Below, one piece after another: positions 44,227 through 52,660 of a stretch of 64,000 nt of DNA. The translations under genes and the position numbers were made by a program. Under the pieces are notes generated by a model that was not told the DNA's origin, made no database searches, and saw only the letters and a program-made list of their open reading frames with translations. The number at the start of each line of letters is the position of its first letter. Within the stretch, counting starts at the first letter, position 1. Origin of the DNA: Streptomyces sp. NRRL F-2580 (GTDB taxonomy: Bacteria; Actinomycetota; Actinomycetes; Streptomycetales; Streptomycetaceae); NCBI RefSeq assembly GCF_000720115.1, contig NZ_JOIR01000011.1, positions 372,001-436,000 of the forward strand, written 5' to 3'.

Positions 44227-45393
44227 ATGCGTCACTTTGGGCACATATCGCCCACCGTCCGTAAGGACCTCTTCCACCAGGAACCGGCGGAATTCACCGG
44301 AGCCTCGCCCTCCCGTGTCCTCGCCGCCGCGCTCGGAGCCACGCTCTACAGCCCGGCCACCCGCCCCGCACTCGCCGCGGACATCCGCAAGCAGGCCGGC
44401 CGCGGAGTCGTCTCCATGGTCCTCTGCCTGGAGGATTCCATCAGCGACACCGACGTCTGCGGAGCCGAGGACAACCTCGTACGACAGTTCGCCGATCTCG
44501 ACGCCGACGAAGCGGAGCTCCCGCTCCTCTTCATCCGCGTCCGCACGCCCGAGCAGATACCCGACCTGGTGCGCCGCCTGGGCGGCTCCGTACAGCGTTT
44601 GGCCGGATTCGTACTCCCCAAATTCAACGAGAGCCGGGGCGTCGCCTTCCTCGAAGCCGTCGCCCAGGCGGAGGCCGCCGGCGGACAGCACCGCCTGTAT
44701 GCCATGCCCGTCCTGGAGACCCCCGACCTCCTGCACCTGGAAACCCGCGTCGAAGCCCTCGCCGGCATCTCCCGCACGGTCAACAGCCACCGCGAGCGGG
44801 TCCTGGCGCTGCGGCTCGGCGTGACCGACTTCTGCTCCGCCTACGGCCTGCGCCGCACCCCCGACATGACCGCCTACGACGTCCAGATCGTGGCCGGCGT
44901 GATCGCGGACGTCGTGAACGTCCTCAGCCGAGCCGACGGCACCGGCTTCACCGTCACCGGCCCCGTCTGGGAGTACTTCCGCAGCCAGCAGCGCCTCTTC
45001 AAGCCCCAGCTGCGCCGCAGCCCCTTCCTGGAGGAGGGCGTGGAGGAACTGCGCACCGCCCTCATCGAGCACGACCTGGACGGGCTGCTGCGCGAGATCG
45101 AACTCGACCGGGCCAACGGACTGCTCGGCAAGACCTGCATCCACCCCGCCCACGTCACCCCCGTGCACGCGCTGTCGGTGGTCTCGCACGAGGAGTTCTG
45201 CGACGCCCAGGACATCCTGCGCCCGGAGCGCGGCGGCGGCGGAGTCATGCGTTCCGCCTACACGAACAAGATGAACGAGGTGAAGCCCCACCGGGCCTGG
45301 GCCGAGCGCACCATGCTCCGCGCCGAGGTCTTCGGCGTGGCGAAGGAGGAGGTCGGCTTCGTCGACCTCCTCACGGCCGGACTCCAGGTGTGA
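44227..45393 (+). CDS. HpcH/HpaI aldolase / citrate-lyase-beta-like protein of the Ter module
   Basis: 388 residues. TIM-barrel CitE-like enzyme: LYSPATRP near the start, acidic VLCLEDSISD (about 78), LPKFNES (about 135), VLETPDLLH (about 160), and GVTDFCSAYGLRRTPDM (about 200). Such enzymes make or cleave C-C bonds using a Mg2+-bound enolate. In Ter-linked operons this gene is always joined to PRTase and HAD genes, implying a step in an unknown metabolite pathway. Its stop overlaps the next start (GTGA). Confidence 0.9.
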   Translation: MRHFGHISPTVRKDLFHQEPAEFTGASPSRVLAAALGATLYSPATRPALAADIRKQAGRGVVSMVLCLEDSISDTDVCGAEDNLVRQFADLDADEAELPLLFIRVRTPEQIPDLVRRLGGSVQRLAGFVLPKFNESRGVAFLEAVAQAEAAGGQHRLYAMPVLETPDLLHLETRVEALAGISRTVNSHRERVLALRLGVTDFCSAYGLRRTPDMTAYDVQIVAGVIADVVNVLSRADGTGFTVTGPVWEYFRSQQRLFKPQLRRSPFLEEGVEELRTALIEHDLDGLLREIELDRANGLLGKTCIHPAHVTPVHALSVVSHEEFCDAQDILRPERGGGGVMRSAYTNKMNEVKPHRAWAERTMLRAEVFGVAKEEVGFVDLLTAGLQV

Positions 45394-48266
45394 GCAGGCC
45401 CCGGGAGCGGGACGCGCGGCCGCCGACGGACGTGCGGACGACGAGGAAAGGCAAGACGATCGAAGCAGTGTGGTCGGGTACCTGGGTCGCGGAGCGGCTG
45501 GGCGTCAGCCTGGAGGACTCCGAAGGCGGTCCGCGGCTGACGGAGCTGCTCGGACTGGCCCTGCGCCGCAACCCCAAGCGGGCGCACCTGCTGGTCTCGC
45601 AGGTGCTGGGCAAGCACGTCCCGCAGTCCCCGCGGACGGTGTACGCCGCCGGGTACGGGCTCGGCGAACGCGTCCGGGCCCTGCTCGGCGAGGACGGGGC
45701 CGCCGCGGCCGTGGTCCTCGGCTACGCCGAGACCGCCACAGGTCTCGGCCACTGCGTGGCCGACGGCCTGGGCAGCGCCCCCTACCTGCACTCCACCCGC
45801 CGGCCCGTCCCGGGCGTGGAGCCCGCGGGCGGCTTCGAGGAGGCGCACTCGCACGCCACCTCGCACCTGCTGCTGCCCGAGGACCCGCAGCTGCTGGCGG
45901 GCAGCGGTCCGCTCGTCCTCGTCGACGACGAGTTCTCCACCGGCAACACGGTCCTGAACACCATCCGCGACCTGCACGCCCGCCATCCCCGCCCGCACTA
46001 CGTGGTCGTCGCCCTCGTCGACATGCGCTCCCCGGCCGACCGCGACCGGCTCACCGCCTTCGCCGCCGAGCTGGGCGCGCGGGTGGACCTCATCGCCCTC
46101 GCCTCGGGCACGGTCTCCCTCCCGGACGACGTCCTGACCAAGGGCCAGGCCCTGGTGGAGGAACACGAGGCTCTGACCGAGGCCCTCCCCGCCGCCGCGC
46201 AAATCCAGCCCGCACCCCCGGCCGATGCGGAGCCCGCGTCCCCGGCGGAAGCGGGGCCCGTGGCTCCGGCCGGGCAGATCCAGCCCGCACCCTGGGCCGA
46301 ATCGGGGGCCGTGGCTCCGGCCGAAGGCGTCACCGCAGCCGGACAAAATCAGGCCGCACCCTGGGCCGAATCGCGGGCCGTGGCTCCGGCCGAAGACGTC
46401 ACCGCAGCCGGGCAAATCCAGCCCGCACCCTGGGCTGAATCGGAGCCCGTGGCTCCGGCTCAAGACATCAGCGCAGCCGGGCAAAATCAGCCGCTCCGGC
46501 GTTTGAGGAGCGGGGTCCGGGGCGGAGCCCCGGCGGACGGCCCGCAGCCGGTCACGCGCGTCGAGCTGAACTGGCCCTCCGGCGTCCCCGACGGCGGCCG
46601 CCACGGCTTCACCCCCGCCCACCGCGCCCGCCTGGAGGCGGCCCTGCCGGAACTCGCCGACCGGCTCACCGCCGCGCTCGGCACCGGCCCCGGCACCGAG
46701 CCCGGCCCCGGCACCGAGCCCGGCCCCGGCCGGATCCTCGTCCTCGGCAACGAAGAGCTGATGTACGCCCCGCTGCGCCTCGCCAAAGCCCTGGAAGAGG
46801 CGGGCGCGGCCCGCGAGGTCCGCTTCTCCACCACCACCCGCTCGCCGGTGCTCGCCGTGGACGACCCCGGCTACGCCATCCGCACCCGGCTGGTCTTCCC
46901 GGCCCACGACGCCCCCGCCGACGGCCCCGGCGACCGCTACGCCTACAACGTCGCGGGCGCCGGCTTCGACGCCGTCATCGCCGTCGTCGACTCGGCCGGC
47001 GACACCCCCGAACTGCACGCCGGGCTGCTCACGGCCCTCGCCCCGCACACCGGACGCGTCGTGCTGGCCGTGGTCCCCTCGTACGTGCCCGACCCACCCG
47101 CCACACCCGACCGGCAGGAGCCGATCATGCCCGAGCCCCTGCGCGGCCCCGCCTTCTCCTCGTACGCCCCCGAGGACGTCGGCTGGCTGCTCCAGGACTT
47201 CTCAGACGTCGAGCTGGAGGCCCCGACCGAGGAGCGCGAGGAGGCCATCCAGGCCGGCGGCGCCCACTACGCCGAATCCCTGCCCGTCGAGTACCAGCCG
47301 TCCCCCCAGTACCAGGAGCTCTACCAGAGCGCCCTCACGGCCTCCGCCGCCCGCATCGCCCGCGCCGTCGGGACCGTCACCGAGACCGTCCTCGCCGAGC
47401 GCTCCCCCTCCCCGGTCCTGGTCTCCCTGGCCCGCGCCGGCACGCCCGTGGGCGTACTGATGCGCCGCTGGGCCCAGACCCGGTACGGCCTCGACCTGCC
47501 GCACTACGCCGTCTCCATCGTGCGCGGCCGCGGCATCGACGCCAACGCCCTGCGCTGGCTCGCCGCCCACCACGACCCCGCCGACGTCGTCTTCGTGGAC
47601 GGCTGGACGGGCAAGGGCGCCATCACCCGCGAGCTGCGCGACGCCCTCGCCGAGTTCGAGGGCTTCAACCCGGAGATCGTCGTGCTCGCCGACCCGGGCT
47701 CGTGCGTGGACACGTACGGCACCCGCGAGGACTTCCTGATCCCCTCCGCCTGTCTCAATTCCACCGTCTCAGGTCTCATATCGCGTACGGTTCTGAGGTC
47801 CGACCTGGTCGGTCCCGCGGACTTCCACGGCGCGAAGTTCTACCGGGAGCTCGCCGGAGCCGACGTCTCCGTCGCCTTCGTCGACACCGTCGCCGCCCAC
47901 TTCGACGAGGTGGCCGACGCCGTCGACGAGGAGGTCAAGGAGCTGCTCGCGGCCGACCGCACCCCCACCTGGGAAGGCTGGGCGGCGGTCGAGCGGATCA
48001 GCGAGGAGCACGGCATCCACGACGTGAACCTCGTCAAGCCCGGCGTCGGCGAGACCACCCGCGTGCTCCTGCGCCGGGTGCCGTGGAAGATCCTGGCGCA
48101 GCGCGGCGCCGGGCCCGACCTGGACCACGTACGGCTGCTCGCCGAGCAGCGCGGGGTCCCGGTGGAAGAGGTCGACGGGCTCCCCTACACGTGCGTGGGA
48201 CTCATCCACCCCCGATTCACGCGCGGCGCCACCGGCGCCGACGGAAAGGCTGTGGCCTCGAAGTGA
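45390..48266 (+). CDS. Phosphoribosyltransferase-TRSP-StiP fusion protein
   Basis: 958 residues. N-terminal phosphoribosyltransferase (about 20-260) with a PRPP loop VLVDDEFSTGNT (about 170); a linker (about 270-395) made of 23-residue repeats and a dispersed element; TRSP domain (about 430-565) with RILVLGNEELMYAPLRLA and the name-giving TTRSPV; then StiP/PRTase_1 domain (about 580-950) with SLARAGTPVGVLMRRW and a second PRPP-like loop VDGWTGKGAI (about 730). In other bacteria PRTase-TRSP and StiP are separate proteins, so this is a fusion. Predicted to build a ribosylated, nucleotide-like product; the activity is unproven. It overlaps both neighbours (GTGA). Confidence 0.88.
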   Translation: MSRPRERDARPPTDVRTTRKGKTIEAVWSGTWVAERLGVSLEDSEGGPRLTELLGLALRRNPKRAHLLVSQVLGKHVPQSPRTVYAAGYGLGERVRALLGEDGAAAAVVLGYAETATGLGHCVADGLGSAPYLHSTRRPVPGVEPAGGFEEAHSHATSHLLLPEDPQLLAGSGPLVLVDDEFSTGNTVLNTIRDLHARHPRPHYVVVALVDMRSPADRDRLTAFAAELGARVDLIALASGTVSLPDDVLTKGQALVEEHEALTEALPAAAQIQPAPPADAEPASPAEAGPVAPAGQIQPAPWAESGAVAPAEGVTAAGQNQAAPWAESRAVAPAEDVTAAGQIQPAPWAESEPVAPAQDISAAGQNQPLRRLRSGVRGGAPADGPQPVTRVELNWPSGVPDGGRHGFTPAHRARLEAALPELADRLTAALGTGPGTEPGPGTEPGPGRILVLGNEELMYAPLRLAKALEEAGAAREVRFSTTTRSPVLAVDDPGYAIRTRLVFPAHDAPADGPGDRYAYNVAGAGFDAVIAVVDSAGDTPELHAGLLTALAPHTGRVVLAVVPSYVPDPPATPDRQEPIMPEPLRGPAFSSYAPEDVGWLLQDFSDVELEAPTEEREEAIQAGGAHYAESLPVEYQPSPQYQELYQSALTASAARIARAVGTVTETVLAERSPSPVLVSLARAGTPVGVLMRRWAQTRYGLDLPHYAVSIVRGRGIDANALRWLAAHHDPADVVFVDGWTGKGAITRELRDALAEFEGFNPEIVVLADPGSCVDTYGTREDFLIPSACLNSTVSGLISRTVLRSDLVGPADFHGAKFYRELAGADVSVAFVDTVAAHFDEVADAVDEEVKELLAADRTPTWEGWAAVERISEEHGIHDVNLVKPGVGETTRVLLRRVPWKILAQRGAGPDLDHVRLLAEQRGVPVEEVDGLPYTCVGLIHPRFTRGATGADGKAVASK
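46269..46475 (+). repeat. Three in-frame 69-bp repeats in the PRTase linker
   Basis: Units 46269-46337, 46338-46406 and 46407-46475 each encode 23 residues of the form AGQ[IN]QPAPWAES..VAPAE.V.A. A fourth, diverged half unit begins at 46476 and runs into the dispersed element at 46496. An earlier, looser copy begins near 46200 (QIQPAPPADAEP). The period is a multiple of three, so expansion keeps the frame. Confidence 0.85.
46496..46530 (+). repeat. Dispersed G/C-rich element inside the PRTase gene
   Basis: CCGGCGTTTGAGGAGCGGGG...GGAGCCC, matching 1732-1766 in inverse orientation with two mismatches over 35 bp. Translated as PLRRLRSGVRGGAP at the end of the repeat linker. Confidence 0.7.
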
Positions 48267-49093
48267 CTGTCCTCGTAGCCAGTGATCTCGACCGTACGCT
48301 CATCTACTCCACGGCCGCCCTCGGCCTGACCATGCCCGACCCGGTGGCCCCGCGGCTGCTGTGCGTCGAGGTCCACGAGAGCAAGCCGCTGTCGTACATG
48401 ACCGAGACGGCGGCGGGGCTGCTGGCGGAGCTGACGGCCGACCCTTCGGTGGTCTTCGTGCCGACGACCACCCGCACCCGCAAGCAGTACCAGCGCATCC
48501 GCTTCCCCGGCCGCCCGGCCGCCTACGCGATCTGCGCCAACGGCGGGCAGCTGCTCGTCGACGGGGTGCCGGACCGGGACTGGCGCCGACAGGTCGCGGC
48601 GCGCCTGGCGCGCGAGTGCGCCCCGCTGGAGGAGGTCCACCAGCACTTGCTGTCCGCGGCCGACCCGGTGTGGCTGCGCAAGACGCGCGTGGCGGAGGAC
48701 CTCTTCGCGTACCTCGTCGTCGAGCGGGCCCTGGTCCCCGACGAATGGCTCAAGGCCCTCACGGAGTGGGCCGAGAGCCGCGGCTGGACGGTCTCGCTCC
48801 AGGGCCGGAAGATCTACGCCGTCCCGCGCCCGCTCACCAAGAGCGCCGCGATGCACGAGGTCGCCCGCCGTACGGGAGCGACCACGTCCCTCGCCGCCGG
48901 CGACTCGCTGCTCGACGCGGACCTGCTGCTGGCGGCGGACGCCGCCTGGCGGCCGGGCCACGGCGAACTGGCCGACGCGGCCTGGACGGCGCCGTCGGTG
49001 ACGGCCCTGACCACGGCGGGCGTCCTGGCCGGGGAGGAAATACTCCGCGCGTTCACGCGTGAGGCGGGCCGGCTCGGCAGACTGGGCGCATGA
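48263..49093 (+). CDS. HAD-superfamily hydrolase of the Ter module
   Basis: 276 residues from the GTG at 48263, overlapping the PRTase stop. HAD motif I DLDRTLIY (Asp nucleophile about residue 8), motif II TTTRTRKQY, motif III Lys in LTKSAAM, and motif IV GDSLLDADLL (about 215). This sucrose-phosphatase-like/Cof-type phosphatase is the third constant member of Ter biosynthetic operons and would dephosphorylate an intermediate made by the PRTase. It overlaps the methyltransferase start by 4 bp (ATGA). Confidence 0.9.
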   Translation: MTVLVASDLDRTLIYSTAALGLTMPDPVAPRLLCVEVHESKPLSYMTETAAGLLAELTADPSVVFVPTTTRTRKQYQRIRFPGRPAAYAICANGGQLLVDGVPDRDWRRQVAARLARECAPLEEVHQHLLSAADPVWLRKTRVAEDLFAYLVVERALVPDEWLKALTEWAESRGWTVSLQGRKIYAVPRPLTKSAAMHEVARRTGATTSLAAGDSLLDADLLLAADAAWRPGHGELADAAWTAPSVTALTTAGVLAGEEILRAFTREAGRLGRLGA

Positions 49094-49749
49094 CCAAGGG
49101 CAACAGCACCAAGATCACGGACGAGCTCTACCAGTACGTGCTCGGCCACAACCCTCCGCTGGACGCGGTCCAGCGGGGACTGGTGGCGACGACCTACGCG
49201 AAGTTCCCCGACGTCGCCGGAATGCAGTCGGCGGAGGAGCAGGGGCCGCTGCTGGCCTTCCTGGTCCGGCTGACGGGCGCCCGCCACATCGTCGAGGTCG
49301 GCACCTTCACCGGCTTCTCGGCCCTGTCGATGGCGCAGGCACTGCCCGCCGACGGCCGCCTCATCGCCTGTGACGTCTCCGAGGAGTGGACGGCGTACGG
49401 CAGGGAGGCCTGGGAGCGGGCGGGCGTCGCGGACCGCATCGAGCTGCGGATCGCACCCGCACTGGAGACCCTGCGGGCCATGCCGGCCGAACCCCACATC
49501 GACATGGCCTACGTGGACGCCGACAAGGAGAGCCAGATCGACTACTGGGAGGAGCTGGTGCCGCGGCTGCGTCCGGGCGGCCTGATCATCACGGACAACA
49601 CGCTTTACCACGGCGCCGTCCTCGACGAGTCGGCCACCGGCGCGGCCGCGGGCGTCCGCGCCTACAACGAGCACGTCGCGGCCGACCCGCGCATGGAGTC
49701 CGTCCTGCTGGCGATCTCGGACGGACTCACCCTCTCGCGCAAGCGCTGA
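49090..49749 (+). CDS. Class I SAM-dependent O-methyltransferase
   Basis: 219 residues; methyltransferase_3 (catechol-O-methyltransferase-like). SAM-binding motif I VEVGTFTGFSALSMAQ (about 70), acidic AYVDADKESQIDYWEE (about 140, metal ligands) and TDNTLYHGAV (about 175, metal ligand and catalytic region). Divalent-metal dependent, methylates a vicinal diol or similar group. The ATGA overlap with the HAD gene places it at the end of the four-gene coupled operon, so it may decorate the module's product. Confidence 0.9.
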   Translation: MTKGNSTKITDELYQYVLGHNPPLDAVQRGLVATTYAKFPDVAGMQSAEEQGPLLAFLVRLTGARHIVEVGTFTGFSALSMAQALPADGRLIACDVSEEWTAYGREAWERAGVADRIELRIAPALETLRAMPAEPHIDMAYVDADKESQIDYWEELVPRLRPGGLIITDNTLYHGAVLDESATGAAAGVRAYNEHVAADPRMESVLLAISDGLTLSRKR

Positions 49750-49769
49750 CCTTCCCCCCTTGTGCGGGC

Positions 49770-49985
49770 TCAGCCGCAGCCGCCACCACCGCAGCAGCCG
49801 CCCCCGCCGCCGCCCATCGCGGGCGCGGGGGCACTGCTCGTCCCGCCCACGGCCACGGCGGACAGCAGCTTGACGGTGTCCGCGTGTCCGGCGGGGCAGT
49901 CGGCGGGCGCGGAGGACTCCGCCATGGGCCGGCTGACCTCAAAGGTGTCGTCGCAGGTCCGGCAGCGGTATTCGTATCGAGGCAT
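49770..49985 (-). CDS. FmdB-family zinc ribbon protein
   Basis: 71 residues. N-terminal PRYEYRCRTCDDTFEV with Cys-x-x-Cys, and a second pair replaced by DCPAGH (Cys/His) gives a probable zinc ribbon; the C-terminus is a Gly/Cys-rich run (GGGGGGCCGGGGCG). FmdB-type small proteins are putative regulators, originally linked to formamidase genes. It is convergent with the methyltransferase gene (20 bp apart). The region upstream of its start is a 15-bp tandem repeat. Confidence 0.88.
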   Translation of the reverse strand: MPRYEYRCRTCDDTFEVSRPMAESSAPADCPAGHADTVKLLSAVAVGGTSSAPAPAMGGGGGGCCGGGGCG

Positions 49986-50022
49986 GCGCACAGGCTAAGC
50001 GCGCCCGGCGTCCGGGCGCTAC

Positions 50023-50089
50023 GTACGGCACGGCCGCGTACGGCACGGCCGCGTACGGCACGGCCGCGTACGGCACGGCCGCGTACGGC
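50023..50089. repeat. 15-bp tandem repeat upstream of fmdB-type gene
   Basis: GTACGGCACGGCCGC is repeated four times without change (50023-50082) plus half a unit. Related TACGGCTACGGGTAC words continue to about 50115. The array sits 38 bp upstream of the fmdB-type start codon and before the stop of the DUF4383 gene. Confidence 0.9.
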
Positions 50090-50139
50090 GCCGCTACGGG
50101 TACGGCTACGGGTACAGACAGGTACCGCTACGAGCGCTG

Positions 50140-50874
50140 CTACGGGCAGCGGCCGTGCATGACGGGGGGACGCCCCTGAACGCGCCGCGCCCGGTCCTCC
50201 CGCGCGGCCCGCTCGGGGTGGCGGGCACGCCAGTACGGATTGTCGTGCGGCAGCGCGCTGCCCACCCGCCCGTACATCCCGAACCACATCAGCATCACGC
50301 CGACGACGAAGCTGAACAGCACGTTCTGGATCCGGAAGGCCAGGAAGTTCAGCCCCGTGTCCAGCAGCGCCAGATTCACGAACCCGCTCGCGATGAACAG
50401 CACGCCCAGCACGATGTTCAGGCTCGAGGCGAAGGTGCCGCCCACCACCATCCCGAAGAACAGCAGCGCACCGATGCAGATCGACAGGACGCTCAGCGCC
50501 CCGTTGGTGTTGAGCGCGAGCACCGTGTCCCCGCCGGTGTCGAAGAACCCGATCTGATCGATCAGCCCCAGGATCCCGAACGCCACGAGGAGCAGCCCCG
50601 TCAGCCCCGCCCCGACCCGGTACACCCGGCTCAGCTTGTGGTCCGTCGGCAGATGGTCGTCGAGCCGCGCGTTGACCGGATGCAGCGCGCGCCCCATGCG
50701 CCGGGACACCGTGTCGGCGAAGCGCGGTGGCGCGGGGGCATCAGGATCGGGCTCGTGGGCCACGTAGGGCGCGTAGTGCTCATGCGGCTCGGTGCACCCG
50801 TACGCCGCGTGGGCCACGTACGGTCCTGGCTCCTCGTTCGTCGCAGGAGGCTTGTGAAAGGTGCGGGCAGCCAT
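50140..50874 (-). CDS. DUF4383 integral membrane protein
   Basis: 244 residues from the ATG at 50874 with GAGGAGGG upstream. A 75-residue polar cytosolic N-terminus (with several His/Tyr) precedes four helices: VGAGLTGLLLVAFGILGLI, ALSVLSICIGALLFFGMVV, LNIVLGVLFIASGFVNLAL and NVLFSFVVGVMLMWFGMYG. The family is DUF4383 (PF14325), of unknown function and common in Streptomyces and mycobacteria. The basic C-terminus is cytosolic. The reading frame is open upstream to the TAG at 51118, see the repeat at 51036. Confidence 0.86.
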   Translation of the reverse strand: MAARTFHKPPATNEEPGPYVAHAAYGCTEPHEHYAPYVAHEPDPDAPAPPRFADTVSRRMGRALHPVNARLDDHLPTDHKLSRVYRVGAGLTGLLLVAFGILGLIDQIGFFDTGGDTVLALNTNGALSVLSICIGALLFFGMVVGGTFASSLNIVLGVLFIASGFVNLALLDTGLNFLAFRIQNVLFSFVVGVMLMWFGMYGRVGSALPHDNPYWRARHPERAAREDRARRVQGRPPVMHGRCP

Positions 50875-51035
50875 GGTGCCCTCCTCTGGTCCGTTCCCGG
50901 CACATCCCAGCATCCGTCGCCGAACGCCACGAAACAAACGGGGCCGAATCCGGACCTTTCCGTAGGAGCCTGGCGAGCCACGACGGCCCCGGAGACCGCG
51001 GACCTCCGGCAGCCCGGATCCGAACGAGACGGCCT

Positions 51036-51140
51036 GTCCGTGCCCGCGTTCGGCCCGTCCGTGCCGGCGCTCGGCCTGTCCGTGCCGGCGTTCGGCCTGT
51101 CCGTGCCGGCGCTCGGCCTATCCGTGCCCGCGCTCGGCCC
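51036..51140. repeat. Five tandem 21-bp units spanning the end of the coiled-coil gene
   Basis: Units of the form GTCCGTGCCGGCGCTCGGCCT at 51036, 51057, 51078, 51099 and 51120. The last unit starts with A in place of G, and that base makes the TAG stop (51118-51120, minus strand) of the coiled-coil gene; the other units would read CAG. Confidence 0.88.
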
Positions 51141-52362
51141 GGATCCCGCTCACCACCCGGTTCACTGCGGCCCGCACGTCCTCCATCTCATGGAGGAACG
51201 CCCAGTAGTCGGGGTGCCGGCCCTCCAGCCCCTCCACCGCCCGGCCCACCCGCGCCACCGCATCGTCCAGCGGCCCCGCATGCCGGGGATCCGGCACACT
51301 GCGGCCCGCCATCGCCAGCCGCTGCGCGTCCCGGATCGCGAACCGCGTCCGGTCAACCTCCGCCTGCGGATCCCGCGCCACCGCCTCCAACCGCGTCAGC
51401 CGGTCCTGCGCCGCCGACACCGCCTCGTCCGTCGCGTCCAGCGAACCCCGGACCGCCTCGATCAGCGCCCCCACGTCCGCCCAGCGCTGCTCGTCCCGCG
51501 CCCGGCCGGCCTCCCTCAGCCGGTCCTCCGCCTCCGCGACGTCCCGTACCGCCTGATCCGGCACGTGCTGCAGGTCCTGCCAGCACGCGGCACTGAACCG
51601 CCGGCGCAACTCGCTCAGCACCGGATCCACCCGGTCCGCCCGGTTGCGCAGGGCCTGCGCCCGCGTCCGCAGGCTCACCAGCCGCCGGTCGATCTCCGCC
51701 GCCCGCTCCGGCAACCGCGCCACCTCGGCCCGTATCGCCTCCGCGTCACGCAGGATCCGGTCCGCGCGCTGCACCGTCTCCTGCACGCCGTGCTGCGCCG
51801 CGCCCTGGTTCAGCTTGGTCAGCTCCGGACCGAGCGCCGCCAGCCGCGCCGCCAGATCATCGGCCCGCATGCCTTTGGCCCGTACGGCGTCCAGCGCGTC
51901 GCTCGCCCCGATCAGCGCGGCCCGTGCCCGCTCCCGGGCCGGTGCGACCCGTGCGAGCTGCGTCTCGGCCTTGTCCAGCAGCGGCTGCAACCCCTGCGCG
52001 AACCGGTCCAGCTCGCCCTTGACCCGCACCAGCTCGTCCCGCGCCCGCGTCAGCTGCTCCCGGGCCCGCGTCGCCACGGAACCCTCCAGCTCGGGCCGGT
52101 CCAGATCATGCGCGTCGACGGCCTCGATGTAGACATGGCTGACCTCGTCGATCCGCTGCCCGAGCGCGGCGAAACCCTCGGTCGCCTGCCGCGCGGCGGG
52201 CGACCCGTCCGCCGCGGCGATCGTCTCGATCGAGATCCGCAGATCCCGCTGTGCCGTATCCAGCTCGTAGAACGCGGCTGCGGCGGCATCCTTCGCCGCC
52301 TGCGCATCCGCCCGCCGACTCTCGTCCCGCCCACCGAACCACCGCCGGGATGCCGTCGTCAC
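51118..52362 (-). CDS. Hypothetical coiled-coil protein
   Basis: 414 residues from the GTG at 52362, chosen for the GGGAGAGGGA ribosome site upstream. Almost wholly helical, with long heptad-like stretches (REQLTRARDELVRVKGELDRFAQGLQPLLDKAE in outline; RLPERAAEIDRRLVSLRTRAQALRNRADRV in outline), no Cys apart from one, no signal or membrane segment. It could be a scaffold or structural protein. I do not recognise the family. Its C-terminal seven residues and stop codon are made by a tandem repeat. The tRNA-Val gene lies 105 bp upstream on the other strand. Confidence 0.75.
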   Translation of the reverse strand: MTTASRRWFGGRDESRRADAQAAKDAAAAAFYELDTAQRDLRISIETIAAADGSPAARQATEGFAALGQRIDEVSHVYIEAVDAHDLDRPELEGSVATRAREQLTRARDELVRVKGELDRFAQGLQPLLDKAETQLARVAPARERARAALIGASDALDAVRAKGMRADDLAARLAALGPELTKLNQGAAQHGVQETVQRADRILRDAEAIRAEVARLPERAAEIDRRLVSLRTRAQALRNRADRVDPVLSELRRRFSAACWQDLQHVPDQAVRDVAEAEDRLREAGRARDEQRWADVGALIEAVRGSLDATDEAVSAAQDRLTRLEAVARDPQAEVDRTRFAIRDAQRLAMAGRSVPDPRHAGPLDDAVARVGRAVEGLEGRHPDYWAFLHEMEDVRAAVNRVVSGIRAERGHG

Positions 52363-52467
52363 AATCCCTCTCCCGTACCGTGTCCGCCATGCCCTGATCC
52401 ATTCTCCCCCACGGCAACGGGTTTGCGTGGGGGGCATGCACGCCATGTAGGCTGTCCACTCATCCAC

Positions 52468-52542
52468 GGGTGCGTAGCTCAGGGGTAGAGCGCTGCTCTT
52501 ACAAAGCAGATGTCGGCGGTTCGAAACCGTCCGCGCCCACCA
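52468..52542 (+). tRNA. tRNA-Val (anticodon TAC)
   Basis: Cloverleaf is complete: acceptor GGGTGCG/CGCGCCC (one G-U type pair), D arm GCTC-AGGGGTA-GAGC, anticodon stem CTGCT/AGCAG with loop CTTACAA (anticodon TAC), T arm GGCGG-TTCGAAA-CCGTC and encoded CCA end. It would read GUA and other GUN codons by wobble. It is followed within 5 bp by a strong terminator. Confidence 0.97.
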
Positions 52543-52546
52543 GCGA

Positions 52547-52580
52547 AAAGGCCCCCGACCGGTCACGGTCGGGGGCCTTT
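52547..52580 (+). terminator. Terminator of tRNA-Val
   Basis: AAAGGCCCCCGACC and GGTCGGGGGCCTTT form a 14-bp perfect stem with loop GGTCAC. Its stem is the same as that of the hairpin at 54139-54172. Confidence 0.92.
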
Positions 52581-52660
52581 CGCATGTCCACCCGACGGCA
52601 ACGGGCCTCTGTGGGACGGCCGGGTGCAGGGGGCTTGGTGGCGTGGGTTACCGTCCCGGC

